Assembly: GCF_900590885.1 (NCBI RefSeq) | Contig: NZ_UUON01000033.1 | Span: 248,001 to 312,000, forward strand | Origin: Pseudomonas viridiflava | GTDB lineage: Bacteria > Pseudomonadota > Gammaproteobacteria > Pseudomonadales > Pseudomonadaceae | Direction: 5' to 3' | Length of the DNA stretch: 64,000 nt | Part shown: in pieces, positions 17,939-27,851 of the stretch | Layout: every line of letters begins with the position of its first letter | How positions within the stretch are numbered: position 1 is the stretch's first letter | Notes under the pieces: generated by a model | Seen by the model: the letters and a program-made list of their open reading frames with translations, nothing else | What the model was told of the DNA's origin: nothing | The model's database searches: none | Program-made: the position numbers and the translations under genes

Positions 17939-18394
17939 GTGTTTCGCGGAGCTAACGCTATCAGTCTCGATGCAAAAGGCCGTCTCGCCATGCCGAGCCG
18001 GTATCGTGACGAGCTCATTTCGCGAAGTTCCGGGCAGTTAATCATCACCATTGATGCCGTTGACCCTTGTTTGTGTGTTTACCCCCTTGACGAGTGGGAG
18101 TTGATTGAAACCAAGTTGCGCGCGCTGCCTTCATTGCGTGAAGAGAACCGCCGTCTCCAGCGTTTGCTGATCGGCAATGCCGTCGACCTCGAGCTCGATG
18201 GCAGTGGTCGTTTCCTGGTGCCCCCGCGTTTGCGCGAGTACGCCAAGCTCGATAAGCGCGCAATGCTGGTCGGCCAACTGAACAAGTTCCAATTGTGGGA
18301 CGAAGATGCCTGGGATGCTGTTTCTGCAGCTGACCTGGCTGCTATTCAACAACCGGGCGCTATGCCTGATGAACTGCGTGATTTGATCCTGTGA
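17939..18394 (+). CDS. mraZ: Transcriptional regulator MraZ
   Basis: 151 residues from GTG 17939 (FRGANAISLDAKGRLAMPSRYRD), with GGAG about 11 bases upstream. It has two SpoVT/AbrB-like DxKGR domains: LDAKGRLAMPSRYR at about 10-23 and the diverged LDGSGRFLVPPRLR at about 88-101. MraZ forms a ring and binds the GTGG repeats found just upstream, repressing the cell-wall/division cluster. First gene of the operon; its stop overlaps the rsmH start (GTGA). Confidence 0.96.
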   Translation: MFRGANAISLDAKGRLAMPSRYRDELISRSSGQLIITIDAVDPCLCVYPLDEWELIETKLRALPSLREENRRLQRLLIGNAVDLELDGSGRFLVPPRLREYAKLDKRAMLVGQLNKFQLWDEDAWDAVSAADLAAIQQPGAMPDELRDLIL

Positions 18395-19338
18395 CTATTG
18401 ATAGCGGCTTTAACCACATCACCGTACTGCTTGACGAAGCCGTTGAGGCTCTCGCCGTACGCGCGGATGGCTGCTATTTGGATGGCACCTTCGGCAGGGG
18501 CGGGCATAGCCGGTTGATACTCAGCCAGCTCGGGTCCGACGGTAAGCTCCTCGGGTTCGACAAAGACCCTCAAGCGATTGCCACCGGGCAAGCGCTAGCG
18601 GCCGAAGACGGCCGCTTTGTCGTTGTGCAGCGCAGCTTTGCCGAGCTGGGCGCCGAAGTGGCCGAGCGCGGCATGGCAGGCAAGGTGGCCGGGGTTTTGC
18701 TCGACCTGGGCGTGTCTTCGCCGCAGCTTGACGACCCTGAGCGTGGCTTCAGTTTCATGAACGACGGCCCCCTCGACATGCGCATGGACCCGACCCGGGG
18801 CATCAGCGCCGCCGAGTTCATCGCCACCGCGCCGCACGAAGAAATCACCCGCGTATTCAAGGAGTACGGTGAAGAACGCTTCGCCGGCCGCATGGCCCGT
18901 GCCGTGGTCGAGCGCCGCGAGATCCAGCCGTTCGAACGCACCGCCGACCTCGCCGAAGTGCTTAAGGTCGCCAACCCTGCGTGGGAAAAAGGCAAGAACC
19001 CGGCGACCCGTGCATTCCAGGGCCTGCGTATTCACGTCAACAACGAATTGGGCGACCTGGAGGCCGGCCTTGAGGCTGCCCTCGAGGCGCTGGAAGTCGG
19101 CGGTCGCCTAGTGGTGATCAGCTTCCACTCCCTGGAAGACCGCATCGTCAAACTGTTCATGCGTCGCCTAGTCAAGGGTGAGTCCGACAACCTGCCGCGC
19201 AACCTGCCGGTGCGTTTCGAAGCCTTTGTGCCGAAAATCAAAATCCATGGCAAAGCGCAGTTCGCTTCCGAAGCCGAACTCAAGGCCAACCCACGTTCCC
19301 GTAGCGCCGTCATGCGCGTCGCGGAGAAGTTGCGGTGA
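18391..19338 (+). CDS. rsmH: 16S rRNA m4C1402 N-methyltransferase RsmH
   Basis: 315 residues from GTG 18391. SAM-binding motif DGTFGRGGHS (about 31-40), then LLDLGVSSPQLD and FHSLEDRIVK typical of RsmH/MraW. It methylates N4 of C1402 in 16S rRNA, at the same base that RsmI modifies on the ribose. Translationally coupled at both ends by 4-base overlaps. Confidence 0.97.
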   Translation: MTIDSGFNHITVLLDEAVEALAVRADGCYLDGTFGRGGHSRLILSQLGSDGKLLGFDKDPQAIATGQALAAEDGRFVVVQRSFAELGAEVAERGMAGKVAGVLLDLGVSSPQLDDPERGFSFMNDGPLDMRMDPTRGISAAEFIATAPHEEITRVFKEYGEERFAGRMARAVVERREIQPFERTADLAEVLKVANPAWEKGKNPATRAFQGLRIHVNNELGDLEAGLEAALEALEVGGRLVVISFHSLEDRIVKLFMRRLVKGESDNLPRNLPVRFEAFVPKIKIHGKAQFASEAELKANPRSRSAVMRVAEKLR

Positions 19339-19628
19339 GCAAGCTTTTCGCCAAGCCCCTGCCGGGCGGTAGCTTCTTTATGTTGCTGCTGTTTGTCGGC
19401 GTGCTGGTGTCCGCGATTGCGGTGTCTTACAGCGCCCACTGGAACCGCCAGCTGCTCAATACCCTGTACGGGGAATTGAGCGTGCGCGATAAGGCGCAGG
19501 CGGAATGGGGTCGGCTGATCCTGGAGCAAAGCACCTGGACGGCCCACAGCCGTATCGAAGTGCTGGCCACCGAACAGCTGAAAATGCACATCCCTGGCGC
19601 GGCCGAAGTCCGCATGGTGGCGCCATGA
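19335..19628 (+). CDS. ftsL: Cell division protein FtsL
   Basis: 97 residues from GTG 19335. A short cytoplasmic N-terminus is followed by one membrane span (about 14-34: FMLLLFVGVLVSAIAV) and a periplasmic coiled-coil tail. FtsL joins FtsB and FtsQ in the complex that activates FtsWI. Sequence identity is low across species; the call rests on size, topology and position between rsmH and ftsI. Overlaps both neighbours by 4 bases. Confidence 0.93.
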   Translation: MSKLFAKPLPGGSFFMLLLFVGVLVSAIAVSYSAHWNRQLLNTLYGELSVRDKAQAEWGRLILEQSTWTAHSRIEVLATEQLKMHIPGAAEVRMVAP

Positions 19629-21370
19629 TGAAACTCGAAGGCGCACTCTACCCATGGCGTTTCCGCCTGGTGCTCGGCTTGCTGGCACTGATGGTGGGTG
19701 CGATCGCCTGGCGCATTGTCGACCTGCAGGTGGTCGACCGCGACTTCCTGATCGGCGAGGGCAATGCCCGTAGCCTGCGACATATCCCGATTCCTGCGCA
19801 CCGCGGCCTGATCACCGACCGTAACGGCGAGCCTCTGGCCGTGAGCACCCCGGTGACCACCCTGTGGGCCAATGCCAAGGAACTGCAGGTGGCCAAGGAC
19901 AAGTGGCCGGCACTCGCCGCTGCCCTTGGTCAGGACCCTAAGGCCCTGTCCGAGCGTCTGGAAGCCCAGGCCAACAAAGAATTCATCTACCTGGTTCGCG
20001 GCCTCACGCCTGAACAAGGCCAGCAAGTGCTCGACCTTAAAGTCCCCGGTGTCTACGGCATCGAGGAGTTCCGCCGTTTCTACCCGGCCGGTGAAACCAC
20101 CGCGCATATGGTCGGTTTTACCGACATCGATGACCACGGCCGTGAAGGTGTGGAACTGGCCTACGACGAATGGCTGGCCGGGGTTCCCGGCAAACGACAA
20201 GTCATCAAGGATCGGCGCGGCAGGTTGATCAAGGATGTCCAGGTCACCAAAAACGCCAAGGCCGGTAAGCCCTTGGCGTTGTCGATTGACCTGCGCCTGC
20301 AATACCTGGCCAACCGCGAGCTGCGTAACGCGATCATCGAGAACGGCGCCAAGGCCGGCAGCCTGGTGATCATGGACGTGAAGACCGGCGAGATCCTCGC
20401 CATGGTCAACCAGCCGACCTACAACCCGAACAACCGTCGCAACCTGCAACCGGCGATGATGCGCAACCGCGCGATGATCGACGTGTTCGAGCCGGGTTCG
20501 ACCATGAAAGCCATCTCCATGAGTGCCGCCCTGGAAACCGGGCGCTGGAAGCCCAGCGACAAGGTCGAGGTCTACCCGGGCACCTTGCAGTTGGGCAAAT
20601 ACACCATTCGTGACGTATCCCGCACCGAAGGCCCGGTGCTGGATCTGACAGGTATCCTGATCAACTCCAGTAACGTGGGCATGAGTAAGGTCGCCTTCGA
20701 TATCGGCGGCGAAACCATCTACCACCTTGCGCAAAAAATCGGCCTGGGCCAACCCACCGGCCTCGATTTCCCAGGCGAGCGCGTGGGCAATTTGCCGAAC
20801 TATCGCGACTGGAAAAAAGCCGAGACCGCCACGCTTTCCTACGGCTACGGCCTGTCGGTGACCGCGATCCAGCTGGCCCATGCTTTCTCTGTATTGGCCA
20901 ATAACGGCCGCATGGTTCCGTTGAGCCTGATCCACGTCGACGAGGCACCGAAAGCGACCCAGGTGATCCCGGAAAACGTCGCCAAGACCATGCAAGGCAT
21001 GCTGCAACAAGTGATCGAAGCGCCGCGCGGTGTGTTCCGCGCCCAGGTGCCGGCGTATCACGTGGCGGGCAAGTCGGGTACCGCCCGTAAGACGTCGGTC
21101 GGCACCAAGGGTTATGCGGAAAATTCCTATCGCTCGCTGTTCGCCGGTTTCGGTCCAATGAGCGACCCACGCTACGCCATCGTCGTAGTGATCGATGAAC
21201 CGAGTAAAGCGGGCTACTTCGGTGGCCTGGTATCGGCGCCGGTGTTCAGCAAAGTGATGTCCGGCACCCTGCGCCTGATGAACATCACGCCGGACAACCT
21301 GCCGCCGACCCAACAAGCGAATGCCGGCCCACCGGCCGCTGCTGTCAAAGCCAATGGAGGGCGCGGCTGA
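19625..21370 (+). CDS. ftsI: Septal peptidoglycan transpeptidase FtsI (PBP3)
   Basis: 581 residues from ATG 19625, overlapping ftsL by 4 bases. Cytoplasmic tail, one membrane anchor (about 15-35), a non-catalytic pedestal domain, then a transpeptidase domain with the nucleophile in STMK (Ser292), SSN (about 346) and KSGT (about 484). It cross-links septal peptidoglycan with FtsW and is a main beta-lactam target. The length matches P. aeruginosa PBP3. Confidence 0.97.
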   Translation: MMKLEGALYPWRFRLVLGLLALMVGAIAWRIVDLQVVDRDFLIGEGNARSLRHIPIPAHRGLITDRNGEPLAVSTPVTTLWANAKELQVAKDKWPALAAALGQDPKALSERLEAQANKEFIYLVRGLTPEQGQQVLDLKVPGVYGIEEFRRFYPAGETTAHMVGFTDIDDHGREGVELAYDEWLAGVPGKRQVIKDRRGRLIKDVQVTKNAKAGKPLALSIDLRLQYLANRELRNAIIENGAKAGSLVIMDVKTGEILAMVNQPTYNPNNRRNLQPAMMRNRAMIDVFEPGSTMKAISMSAALETGRWKPSDKVEVYPGTLQLGKYTIRDVSRTEGPVLDLTGILINSSNVGMSKVAFDIGGETIYHLAQKIGLGQPTGLDFPGERVGNLPNYRDWKKAETATLSYGYGLSVTAIQLAHAFSVLANNGRMVPLSLIHVDEAPKATQVIPENVAKTMQGMLQQVIEAPRGVFRAQVPAYHVAGKSGTARKTSVGTKGYAENSYRSLFAGFGPMSDPRYAIVVVIDEPSKAGYFGGLVSAPVFSKVMSGTLRLMNITPDNLPPTQQANAGPPAAAVKANGGRG

Positions 21371-22833
21371 TGTCTCTTAGCCTGAACAAGATTTTCGCCC
21401 ACGCCGGCCGCGATCTGCTGATTCGCGAGTTGAGCCTGGACAGCCGCAATGTACGCGCCGGCGATCTGTTCCTCGCGGTGCCGGGCGGCAAGTACGACGG
21501 TCGTGCACACATCGCCGACGCCCTGCAACGCGGTGCGGCGGCTGTGGCCTATGAAGTGGAAGGCGCCACCGTGCTGCCGATCACCGATGTGCCGCTGATT
21601 CCGGTCAAGGGTTTGGCCAAGCAACTGTCGGACATCGCCGGGCGCTTCTATGGCGACCCGAGCCGCCACCTCAACCTGGTGGGCGTTACCGGCACCAACG
21701 GCAAGACCAGCGTGACCCAACTGGTCGCCCAGGCCCTTGACCTGCTGGGCCAGCATTGCGGCATTGTCGGCACCCTGGGCACCGGTTTTTATGGCGCGCT
21801 GGAAAGCGGCCTGCACACCACGCCGAACCCCATCGCCGTGCAAGCGACCCTGGCCGACCTGAAAAAGGCCGGTGCCAAGGCGGTTGCCATGGAAGTGTCG
21901 TCCCACGGCCTGGACCAGGGCCGCGTGACCGCGCTGGCGTTCGATGTGGCGGTGATGACCAACCTGTCCCGCGACCACCTCGACTACCACGGCACCATGG
22001 AGGCGTACGCCGCCGCCAAGGCCAAGCTGTTTGCCTGGAATGACCTGAAATGCCGGGTGGTGAACCTCGACGATGAGTTCGGTCGCCAGCTGGCTGCCGA
22101 AGACAGCGAAGCGCGCCTGATTACCTACAGCCTCAAAGATTCCAGCGCCTACCTGTATTGCCGCGAAGCCCAATTCAACGACGAAGGCGTGCGCGCCACG
22201 CTGGTTACGCCCCAGGGCGAACACCATTTGCGCAGCACCTTGCTGGGGCGTTTCAACCTGAGCAACCTGCTGGCCGCCATTGGCGCCTTGCTCGGCCTGG
22301 ATTACGCCCTTGACGAAATCCTGCGTGTGCTGCCCAAGCTCGAAGGCCCGGCCGGGCGCATGCAGCGCCTGGGTGGCGGCACACAGCCGCTGGTAGTGGT
22401 CGACTACGCTCACACGCCGGACGCCCTGGAAAAAGTCCTCGAAGCCCTGCGCCCGCACGCCAAGGGCAAGTTGCTGTGCCTGTTCGGCTGTGGCGGTGAC
22501 CGCGATCGCGGCAAGCGCCCGCTGATGGCCGAGATCGTCGAGCGTCTGGCCGATGGCGTGCTCGTCACCGACGACAACCCGCGCAGCGAAGCGCCGAGCC
22601 AGATTTTCGACGACATCCGCGTTGGTTTCAAAGACGCGTCCAAGGTCACGTTTGTGGCGGGTCGCGGCGCTGCCATTGCCCAACTGATCGCCAGCGCCAG
22701 CGCCGACGACGTGGTGGTACTGGCCGGCAAGGGCCACGAGGACTACCAGGAAATCAACGGCGAACGCCATGCGTTCTCCGATCTGGTCGAGGCCGATCAC
22801 GCCCTGACTGCCTGGGAGGTCGCTCATGCTTAA
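21370..22833 (+). CDS. murE: UDP-MurNAc-tripeptide ligase MurE (meso-DAP adding)
   Basis: 487 residues; the start shares one base with the ftsI stop (TGATG). ATP site TGTNGKTS at about 109-116. The DNPR motif (in VTDDNPRSEAP, about 400) is the meso-diaminopimelate specificity signature, as expected for a Gram-negative. It adds the third residue of the peptidoglycan stem peptide in the cytoplasm. Confidence 0.97.
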   Translation: MSLSLNKIFAHAGRDLLIRELSLDSRNVRAGDLFLAVPGGKYDGRAHIADALQRGAAAVAYEVEGATVLPITDVPLIPVKGLAKQLSDIAGRFYGDPSRHLNLVGVTGTNGKTSVTQLVAQALDLLGQHCGIVGTLGTGFYGALESGLHTTPNPIAVQATLADLKKAGAKAVAMEVSSHGLDQGRVTALAFDVAVMTNLSRDHLDYHGTMEAYAAAKAKLFAWNDLKCRVVNLDDEFGRQLAAEDSEARLITYSLKDSSAYLYCREAQFNDEGVRATLVTPQGEHHLRSTLLGRFNLSNLLAAIGALLGLDYALDEILRVLPKLEGPAGRMQRLGGGTQPLVVVDYAHTPDALEKVLEALRPHAKGKLLCLFGCGGDRDRGKRPLMAEIVERLADGVLVTDDNPRSEAPSQIFDDIRVGFKDASKVTFVAGRGAAIAQLIASASADDVVVLAGKGHEDYQEINGERHAFSDLVEADHALTAWEVAHA

Positions 22834-24196
22834 AGCGATGAAGTTCAGCGAACTGACCCAGGCGCTGTCGGCCCGCGTACTGTCGGGCGATTGCAGCTTC
22901 GATGGCGTGAGTATCGACAGCCGCAACATCAAGCCGGGCCAATTGTTTGTGGCGCTGGCCGGGCCGCGTTTCGACGGCCACGACTACCTTAATGACGTCG
23001 CCGCCAAAGGCGCCGTGGGTGCCCTGGTGCAGCGCGAAGTGGCGGACTCCACCTTGCCGCAGCTGCTGGTTGCCGACACCCGCCTGGCCCTCGGCCAACT
23101 GGGCGCGCTGAACCGTGCTGCCTTTGACAAGCCGGTTGCAGCCATCACCGGCTCCAGCGGCAAAACCACAGTCAAGGAACTGCTCGCCGGCGTCCTGCGC
23201 ACGCGCGGGCCGGTGCTGGCCACTCGTGGCAACCTGAACAATGATTTCGGGGCACCGCTGACTCTGCTCGAACTGGCCCCGGAACACACGGCGGCCGTGA
23301 TCGAACTGGGTGCCTCGCGCATCGGTGAAATCGCCTACACCGTGGCGCTGACCAAGCCCCACGTGGCAATCATCAACAATGCCGGTACCGCCCATGTCGG
23401 CGAGTTCGGTGGCCCGGAAAAAATCGTCGAAGCCAAGGGCGAAATCCTTGAAGGTCTCGATGCGTCGGGCACGGCGGTATTGAACCTCGACGACAAAGCC
23501 TTCGAGACCTGGCGTGTACGCGCTGCCGGGCGCAAGGTGCTGACGTTTGCCGTGCTGAACGCGGCGGCTGATTTCCACGCCTCCGACATCAGCGTGGATG
23601 CCCGTGGTTGCCCGTCCTTTACCTTGCACACTCCGCAAGGCAGCGAACACGTGCAGTTGAACCTGCTGGGCAACCACAACGTCGCCAACGCCTTGGCCGC
23701 TGCCGCTGCTGCATACGCCCTGGGCGTGTCGCTGTTCGGTATCGCCACCGGGCTGGGCGCGGTGCAGCCGGTCAAGGGCCGCACGGTCGCGCAACTGGCG
23801 ACCAACGGCATGCGCGTGATCGATGACACCTACAACGCCAACCCGTCTTCTATCAATGCCGCCGTCGACCTGCTCAAAGGTTTTGCCGGGCGCAAGGTGC
23901 TGGTGCTGGGCGATATCGGCGAATTGGGCGACTGGGCCGAGCAAGGCCATCGCGAAGTCGGCGCCTATGCGGCCGGCAAGGTCGACGCCCTCTACGCCGT
24001 TGGAACCAACATGGCTCACGCCGTCGCGGCGTTCGGCCCAGGTGCGCAGCACTTCCCCACCCAGGCCGAGCTGATCCAGGCGCTGGCCGCGGCTGAACAC
24101 GACAAACACACAACCATTTTGATCAAGGGATCGCGCAGCGCGGTGATGGAAAACGTCGTCGCGGCCTTGTGTGGCTCAAGTACGGAGAAACATTAA
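22826..24196 (+). CDS. murF: UDP-MurNAc-pentapeptide ligase MurF
   Basis: 456 residues from ATG 22826, overlapping murE by 8 bases; an alternative ATG at 22838 would remove four residues. ATP-binding motif ITGSSGKTTVKE at about 109-120, and DTYNANPSS near 333, both typical of MurF. It adds D-Ala-D-Ala to complete the stem pentapeptide. The stop shares one base with the mraY start. Confidence 0.97.
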   Translation: MLKAMKFSELTQALSARVLSGDCSFDGVSIDSRNIKPGQLFVALAGPRFDGHDYLNDVAAKGAVGALVQREVADSTLPQLLVADTRLALGQLGALNRAAFDKPVAAITGSSGKTTVKELLAGVLRTRGPVLATRGNLNNDFGAPLTLLELAPEHTAAVIELGASRIGEIAYTVALTKPHVAIINNAGTAHVGEFGGPEKIVEAKGEILEGLDASGTAVLNLDDKAFETWRVRAAGRKVLTFAVLNAAADFHASDISVDARGCPSFTLHTPQGSEHVQLNLLGNHNVANALAAAAAAYALGVSLFGIATGLGAVQPVKGRTVAQLATNGMRVIDDTYNANPSSINAAVDLLKGFAGRKVLVLGDIGELGDWAEQGHREVGAYAAGKVDALYAVGTNMAHAVAAFGPGAQHFPTQAELIQALAAAEHDKHTTILIKGSRSAVMENVVAALCGSSTEKH

Positions 24197-25278
24197 TGCT
24201 GCTGCTGCTGGCTGAGTATCTGCAACAGTTCCACAAAGGCTTCGCGGTCTTTCAGTACCTGACCCTGCGCGGGATCCTGGGTGTGCTGACCGCGCTGTCT
24301 CTGTCGCTGTTTTTAGGGCCGTGGATGATCCGCACCCTGCAGAACCTGCAAATTGGTCAATCGGTTCGTAATGACGGCCCGCAGTCGCACCTGTCCAAGT
24401 CCGGCACTCCGACCATGGGCGGCGCGCTGATCCTGTCGTCCATCGGCATCAGCACCTTGCTGTGGGCCGACCTGCACAACCGCTACGTGTGGACCGTGCT
24501 GCTGGTCACCCTGTTGTTCGGCGCCATCGGCTGGGTCGATGACTACCGCAAGGTGATCGAAAAAAATTCCAAGGGCCTGCCAAGCCGCTGGAAATATTTC
24601 TGGCAGTCGGTGTTCGGCCTCGGCGCGGCGATTTTCCTGTTCATGACCGCGCCAAGCGCAGTCGAAACCACCTTGATCATCCCGATGCTCAAGGACGCCA
24701 GCATTCCACTGGGCGTCGGCTTCGTGGTGCTGACCTACTTCGTGATCGTCGGCTCGAGCAACGCGGTGAACCTCACCGACGGCCTCGACGGCCTGGCGAT
24801 CATGCCAACGGTGATGGTGGGCGGCGCGCTCGGCATCTTCTGCTACCTGTCGGGTAACGTGAAATTCGCCGAATACCTGCTGATCCCCTATGTACCGGGC
24901 GCGGGTGAGTTGATTGTGTTCTGCGGCGCACTGATCGGTGCCGGCCTGGGGTTCCTGTGGTTCAACACTTACCCCGCGCAAGTCTTCATGGGCGACGTCG
25001 GCGCCCTGGCGCTGGGCGCAGCCCTGGGCACCATCGCGGTGATCGTTCGCCAGGAAATCGTGCTGTTCATCATGGGCGGTGTGTTCGTGATGGAAACCCT
25101 GTCGGTGGTCATCCAGGTGGCTTCCTTCAAATTGACCGGGCGCCGCGTGTTTCGCATGGCGCCGATTCACCACCACTTTGAACTCAAGGGCTGGCCTGAG
25201 CCGCGTGTGATCGTCCGTTTCTGGATCATCACCGTGATTCTGGTCCTGGTCGGCCTTGCCACCCTGAAACTGAGGTAG
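24196..25278 (+). CDS. mraY: Phospho-MurNAc-pentapeptide translocase MraY
   Basis: 360 residues from ATG 24196, the standard MraY length. About ten membrane spans. Catalytic motifs: GWVDDYRKV (the DD pair, about 115), NLTDGLDGLA (about 194) and HHHFELKGW near the C-terminus. It transfers phospho-MurNAc-pentapeptide to undecaprenyl phosphate, making lipid I. Confidence 0.97.
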   Translation: MLLLLAEYLQQFHKGFAVFQYLTLRGILGVLTALSLSLFLGPWMIRTLQNLQIGQSVRNDGPQSHLSKSGTPTMGGALILSSIGISTLLWADLHNRYVWTVLLVTLLFGAIGWVDDYRKVIEKNSKGLPSRWKYFWQSVFGLGAAIFLFMTAPSAVETTLIIPMLKDASIPLGVGFVVLTYFVIVGSSNAVNLTDGLDGLAIMPTVMVGGALGIFCYLSGNVKFAEYLLIPYVPGAGELIVFCGALIGAGLGFLWFNTYPAQVFMGDVGALALGAALGTIAVIVRQEIVLFIMGGVFVMETLSVVIQVASFKLTGRRVFRMAPIHHHFELKGWPEPRVIVRFWIITVILVLVGLATLKLR

Positions 25279-25284
25279 AAACGA

Positions 25285-26631
25285 GTGTCCCTGATCGCTT
25301 CAGACCACTTCCGCATCGTTGTCGGCCTCGGCAAGAGCGGCATGTCCCTGGTTCGCTTCCTGGCGAACCGGGGCAAGCCGTTTGCCGTGGCCGACACGCG
25401 GGAAAATCCACCGGAGCTGGTCACGCTGCGCCGTGACTACCCGCACGTGGAAGTGCGTTGTGGCGAGTTGGATGTCGAGTTTCTGTGCCGCGCCGATGAG
25501 CTCTACGTGAGCCCCGGCCTGGCCCTGGCGACACCGGCCCTGCAAGCGGCGGCGGCGCGTGGCGTGAAGCTGTCGGGCGATATCGATTTGTTCGCGCGTA
25601 ACGCGAAGGCGCCAATCGTGGCCATCAGTGGTTCCAACGCGAAAAGCACCGTAACCACCCTGGTCGGCGAGATGGCGGTTGCGGCCGGCAAGCGCGTGGC
25701 CGTGGGCGGCAACCTCGGCACGCCGGCGCTGGATCTGCTCAGCGACGACGTCGAGCTGTACGTGATGGAACTGTCGAGCTTCCAGCTGGAAACCACCCAC
25801 GACCTCGGCGCCGAAGTGGCCACCGTGTTGAACGTGAGTGAAGACCACATGGACCGCTACAGCGGCCTGCCGGCCTATCACCTGGCCAAGCACCGGATCT
25901 TCCGTGGCGCCAAGCAATTTGTAGTCAACCGCCAGGACGCCCTGAGCCGTCCACTGATGGGCGAGGGCATGCCGTGCTGGACCTTCGGTCTGGGCAAGCC
26001 GGATTTCAAAGCGTTTGGTATTCGCGAAGAGAACGGCGAGAAATACCTGGCCTTCGAATTCCAGAACCTGATGCCGGTGCGCGAGCTGAAAATCCGTGGC
26101 GCGCATAACCAATCCAACGCCCTTGCGGCCTTAGCGCTGGGGCATGCCGTGGGCTTGCCATTCGACGCCATGCTGTCGAGCCTGCGCACCTTCGGCGGCC
26201 TTGAGCATCGCTGCCAATGGGTGCGCGACCTCGAGGGCGTGAGCTATTACAACGATTCCAAGGCCACCAACGTGGGCGCCGCATTGGCCGCCATCGAAGG
26301 CCTGGGCGCCGATATCGACGGCAAGCTGGTACTGATCGCCGGTGGCGACGGCAAGGGCGCCGACTTCAAGGACCTTAAAGCCCCGGTGGCGGCCCATTGC
26401 CGCGCCGTGGTGTTGATGGGCCGAGACGCCGACCTGATCGCCGCCGCCCTCGGCGACGCCGTGTCGCAAGTGCGCGCCACCTCCCTGGACGATGCGATCG
26501 TCCAGTGCAAAGCCCTGGCCCAGCCAGGCGATGCGGTGCTGCTGTCGCCGGCCTGCGCCAGTTTCGACATGTTCAAGAACTACGAAGAGCGCGGCCAGTT
26601 GTTCGCCCGCGCCGTGGAGGGCTTGGCATGA
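25285..26631 (+). CDS. murD: UDP-MurNAc-L-alanine:D-glutamate ligase MurD
   Basis: 448 residues from GTG 25285, 6 bases after mraY. N-terminal Rossmann-like start (VVGLGKSGMS). The ATP loop reads SGSNAKSTVTTL (about 114-125); the usual NGKST is NAKST here, a variation also seen in other pseudomonads. HRCQWV and YYNDSKATN follow in the C-terminal half. It adds D-Glu to the stem peptide. The stop overlaps the ftsW start. Confidence 0.97.
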   Translation: MSLIASDHFRIVVGLGKSGMSLVRFLANRGKPFAVADTRENPPELVTLRRDYPHVEVRCGELDVEFLCRADELYVSPGLALATPALQAAAARGVKLSGDIDLFARNAKAPIVAISGSNAKSTVTTLVGEMAVAAGKRVAVGGNLGTPALDLLSDDVELYVMELSSFQLETTHDLGAEVATVLNVSEDHMDRYSGLPAYHLAKHRIFRGAKQFVVNRQDALSRPLMGEGMPCWTFGLGKPDFKAFGIREENGEKYLAFEFQNLMPVRELKIRGAHNQSNALAALALGHAVGLPFDAMLSSLRTFGGLEHRCQWVRDLEGVSYYNDSKATNVGAALAAIEGLGADIDGKLVLIAGGDGKGADFKDLKAPVAAHCRAVVLMGRDADLIAAALGDAVSQVRATSLDDAIVQCKALAQPGDAVLLSPACASFDMFKNYEERGQLFARAVEGLA

Positions 26632-27851
26632 ACCTCAATCTCAGGAACATCATCAAGCCGTACCCGTCGCCGATCATCACCGGGCGCGGTATTGACCTGG
26701 ATTTCCCGATGCTCGCCGGTTGCCTCGCGCTGCTGGGCCTGGGCCTGGTGATGATCACCTCGGCGTCGTCCGAAGTGGCCGCCGTGCAGTCGGGCAACAC
26801 CCTGTACATGATGATCCGCCACCTGGTGTACCTGGTGATCGGCCTCGGCGCGTGCATCGTCACCATGATGATCCCCATCGCCACCTGGCAACGCCTGGGT
26901 TGGCTGATGCTGATCGGTGCGTTCGGTTTGCTGATCATGGTGATCCTGCCCGGCATCGGCCGCGAGGTAAACGGTTCGATGCGCTGGATCGGCTTCGGCG
27001 CGTTCAACGTGCAGCCGTCGGAAATCGCCAAGGTGTTCGTGGTGATCTACCTCGCGGGTTACCTGGTGCGGCGTCAGAAAGAAGTGCGCGAAAGCTGGAT
27101 GGGTTTTTTCAAGCCGTTCATCGTGCTGCTGCCCATGGCCGGCCTGTTGCTGATGGAGCCCGACTTCGGTGCCACCGTGGTGATGATGGGCGCCGCTGCG
27201 GCGATGCTGTTCCTCGGCGGCGTAGGCCTGTTCCGCTTTGCCTTGATGGTCGGGCTGGCGGTCGCCGCCGTGACCATCCTGGTGCAGGCGCAACCCTACC
27301 GGATGGCGCGTTTGATCACCTTCACCGACCCCTGGTCCGACCAGTTCGGCTCCGGCTACCAGTTGACCCAGGCGCTGATCGCCTTCGGTCGCGGCGAGTG
27401 GCTGGGCGTGGGCCTGGGCAACAGCGTGCAGAAACAATTCTACCTTCCGGAAGCGCACACCGACTTCGTGTTCTCGGTACTTGCCGAAGAACTCGGCGTG
27501 GTTGGTTCGCTGTGCACCGTCGCGCTGTTCGTGTTTGTGTGTGTACGCGGCATGTACATCGGCATGTGGGCCGAAAAGGCCAAACAGTATTTCGCCGCGT
27601 ATGTGGCGTACGGCTTGTCGTTCCTGTGGATCGGCCAGTTCCTGATCAACATCGGCGTGAACGTCGGCCTGCTGCCGACCAAGGGCCTGACCTTGCCGTT
27701 CCTCAGTTATGGCGGCAGTTCGTTGGTGATTTGCTGCGCGTGCCTGGGCTTGTTGCTGCGCATCGAGTGGGAGAGTCGAACCCACCTGGGCAGCGAAGAG
27801 ATGGAGTTCAGCGAAAGCGACTTCGCCGAGGAGCCGACCCATGGGCGCTAA
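26628..27851 (+). CDS. ftsW: Septal peptidoglycan glycosyltransferase FtsW
   Basis: 407 residues from ATG 26628 (MNLNLRNIIKPYPSP). SEDS-family membrane protein with about ten spans. Signature regions GREVNGSMRWI, QPSEIAKVF and the C-terminal GLTLPFLSYGGSSL are present. It polymerises glycan strands at the septum together with FtsI. It overlaps murD by 4 and murG by 11 bases. Confidence 0.97.
   Translation: MNLNLRNIIKPYPSPIITGRGIDLDFPMLAGCLALLGLGLVMITSASSEVAAVQSGNTLYMMIRHLVYLVIGLGACIVTMMIPIATWQRLGWLMLIGAFGLLIMVILPGIGREVNGSMRWIGFGAFNVQPSEIAKVFVVIYLAGYLVRRQKEVRESWMGFFKPFIVLLPMAGLLLMEPDFGATVVMMGAAAAMLFLGGVGLFRFALMVGLAVAAVTILVQAQPYRMARLITFTDPWSDQFGSGYQLTQALIAFGRGEWLGVGLGNSVQKQFYLPEAHTDFVFSVLAEELGVVGSLCTVALFVFVCVRGMYIGMWAEKAKQYFAAYVAYGLSFLWIGQFLINIGVNVGLLPTKGLTLPFLSYGGSSLVICCACLGLLLRIEWESRTHLGSEEMEFSESDFAEEPTHGR

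Noticed and set aside
25285..26631. A damaged ATP loop in MurD (NAKST for NGKST)
   Set aside because: The same variant is found in other pseudomonads and the rest of the enzyme is intact, so it is not a defect.
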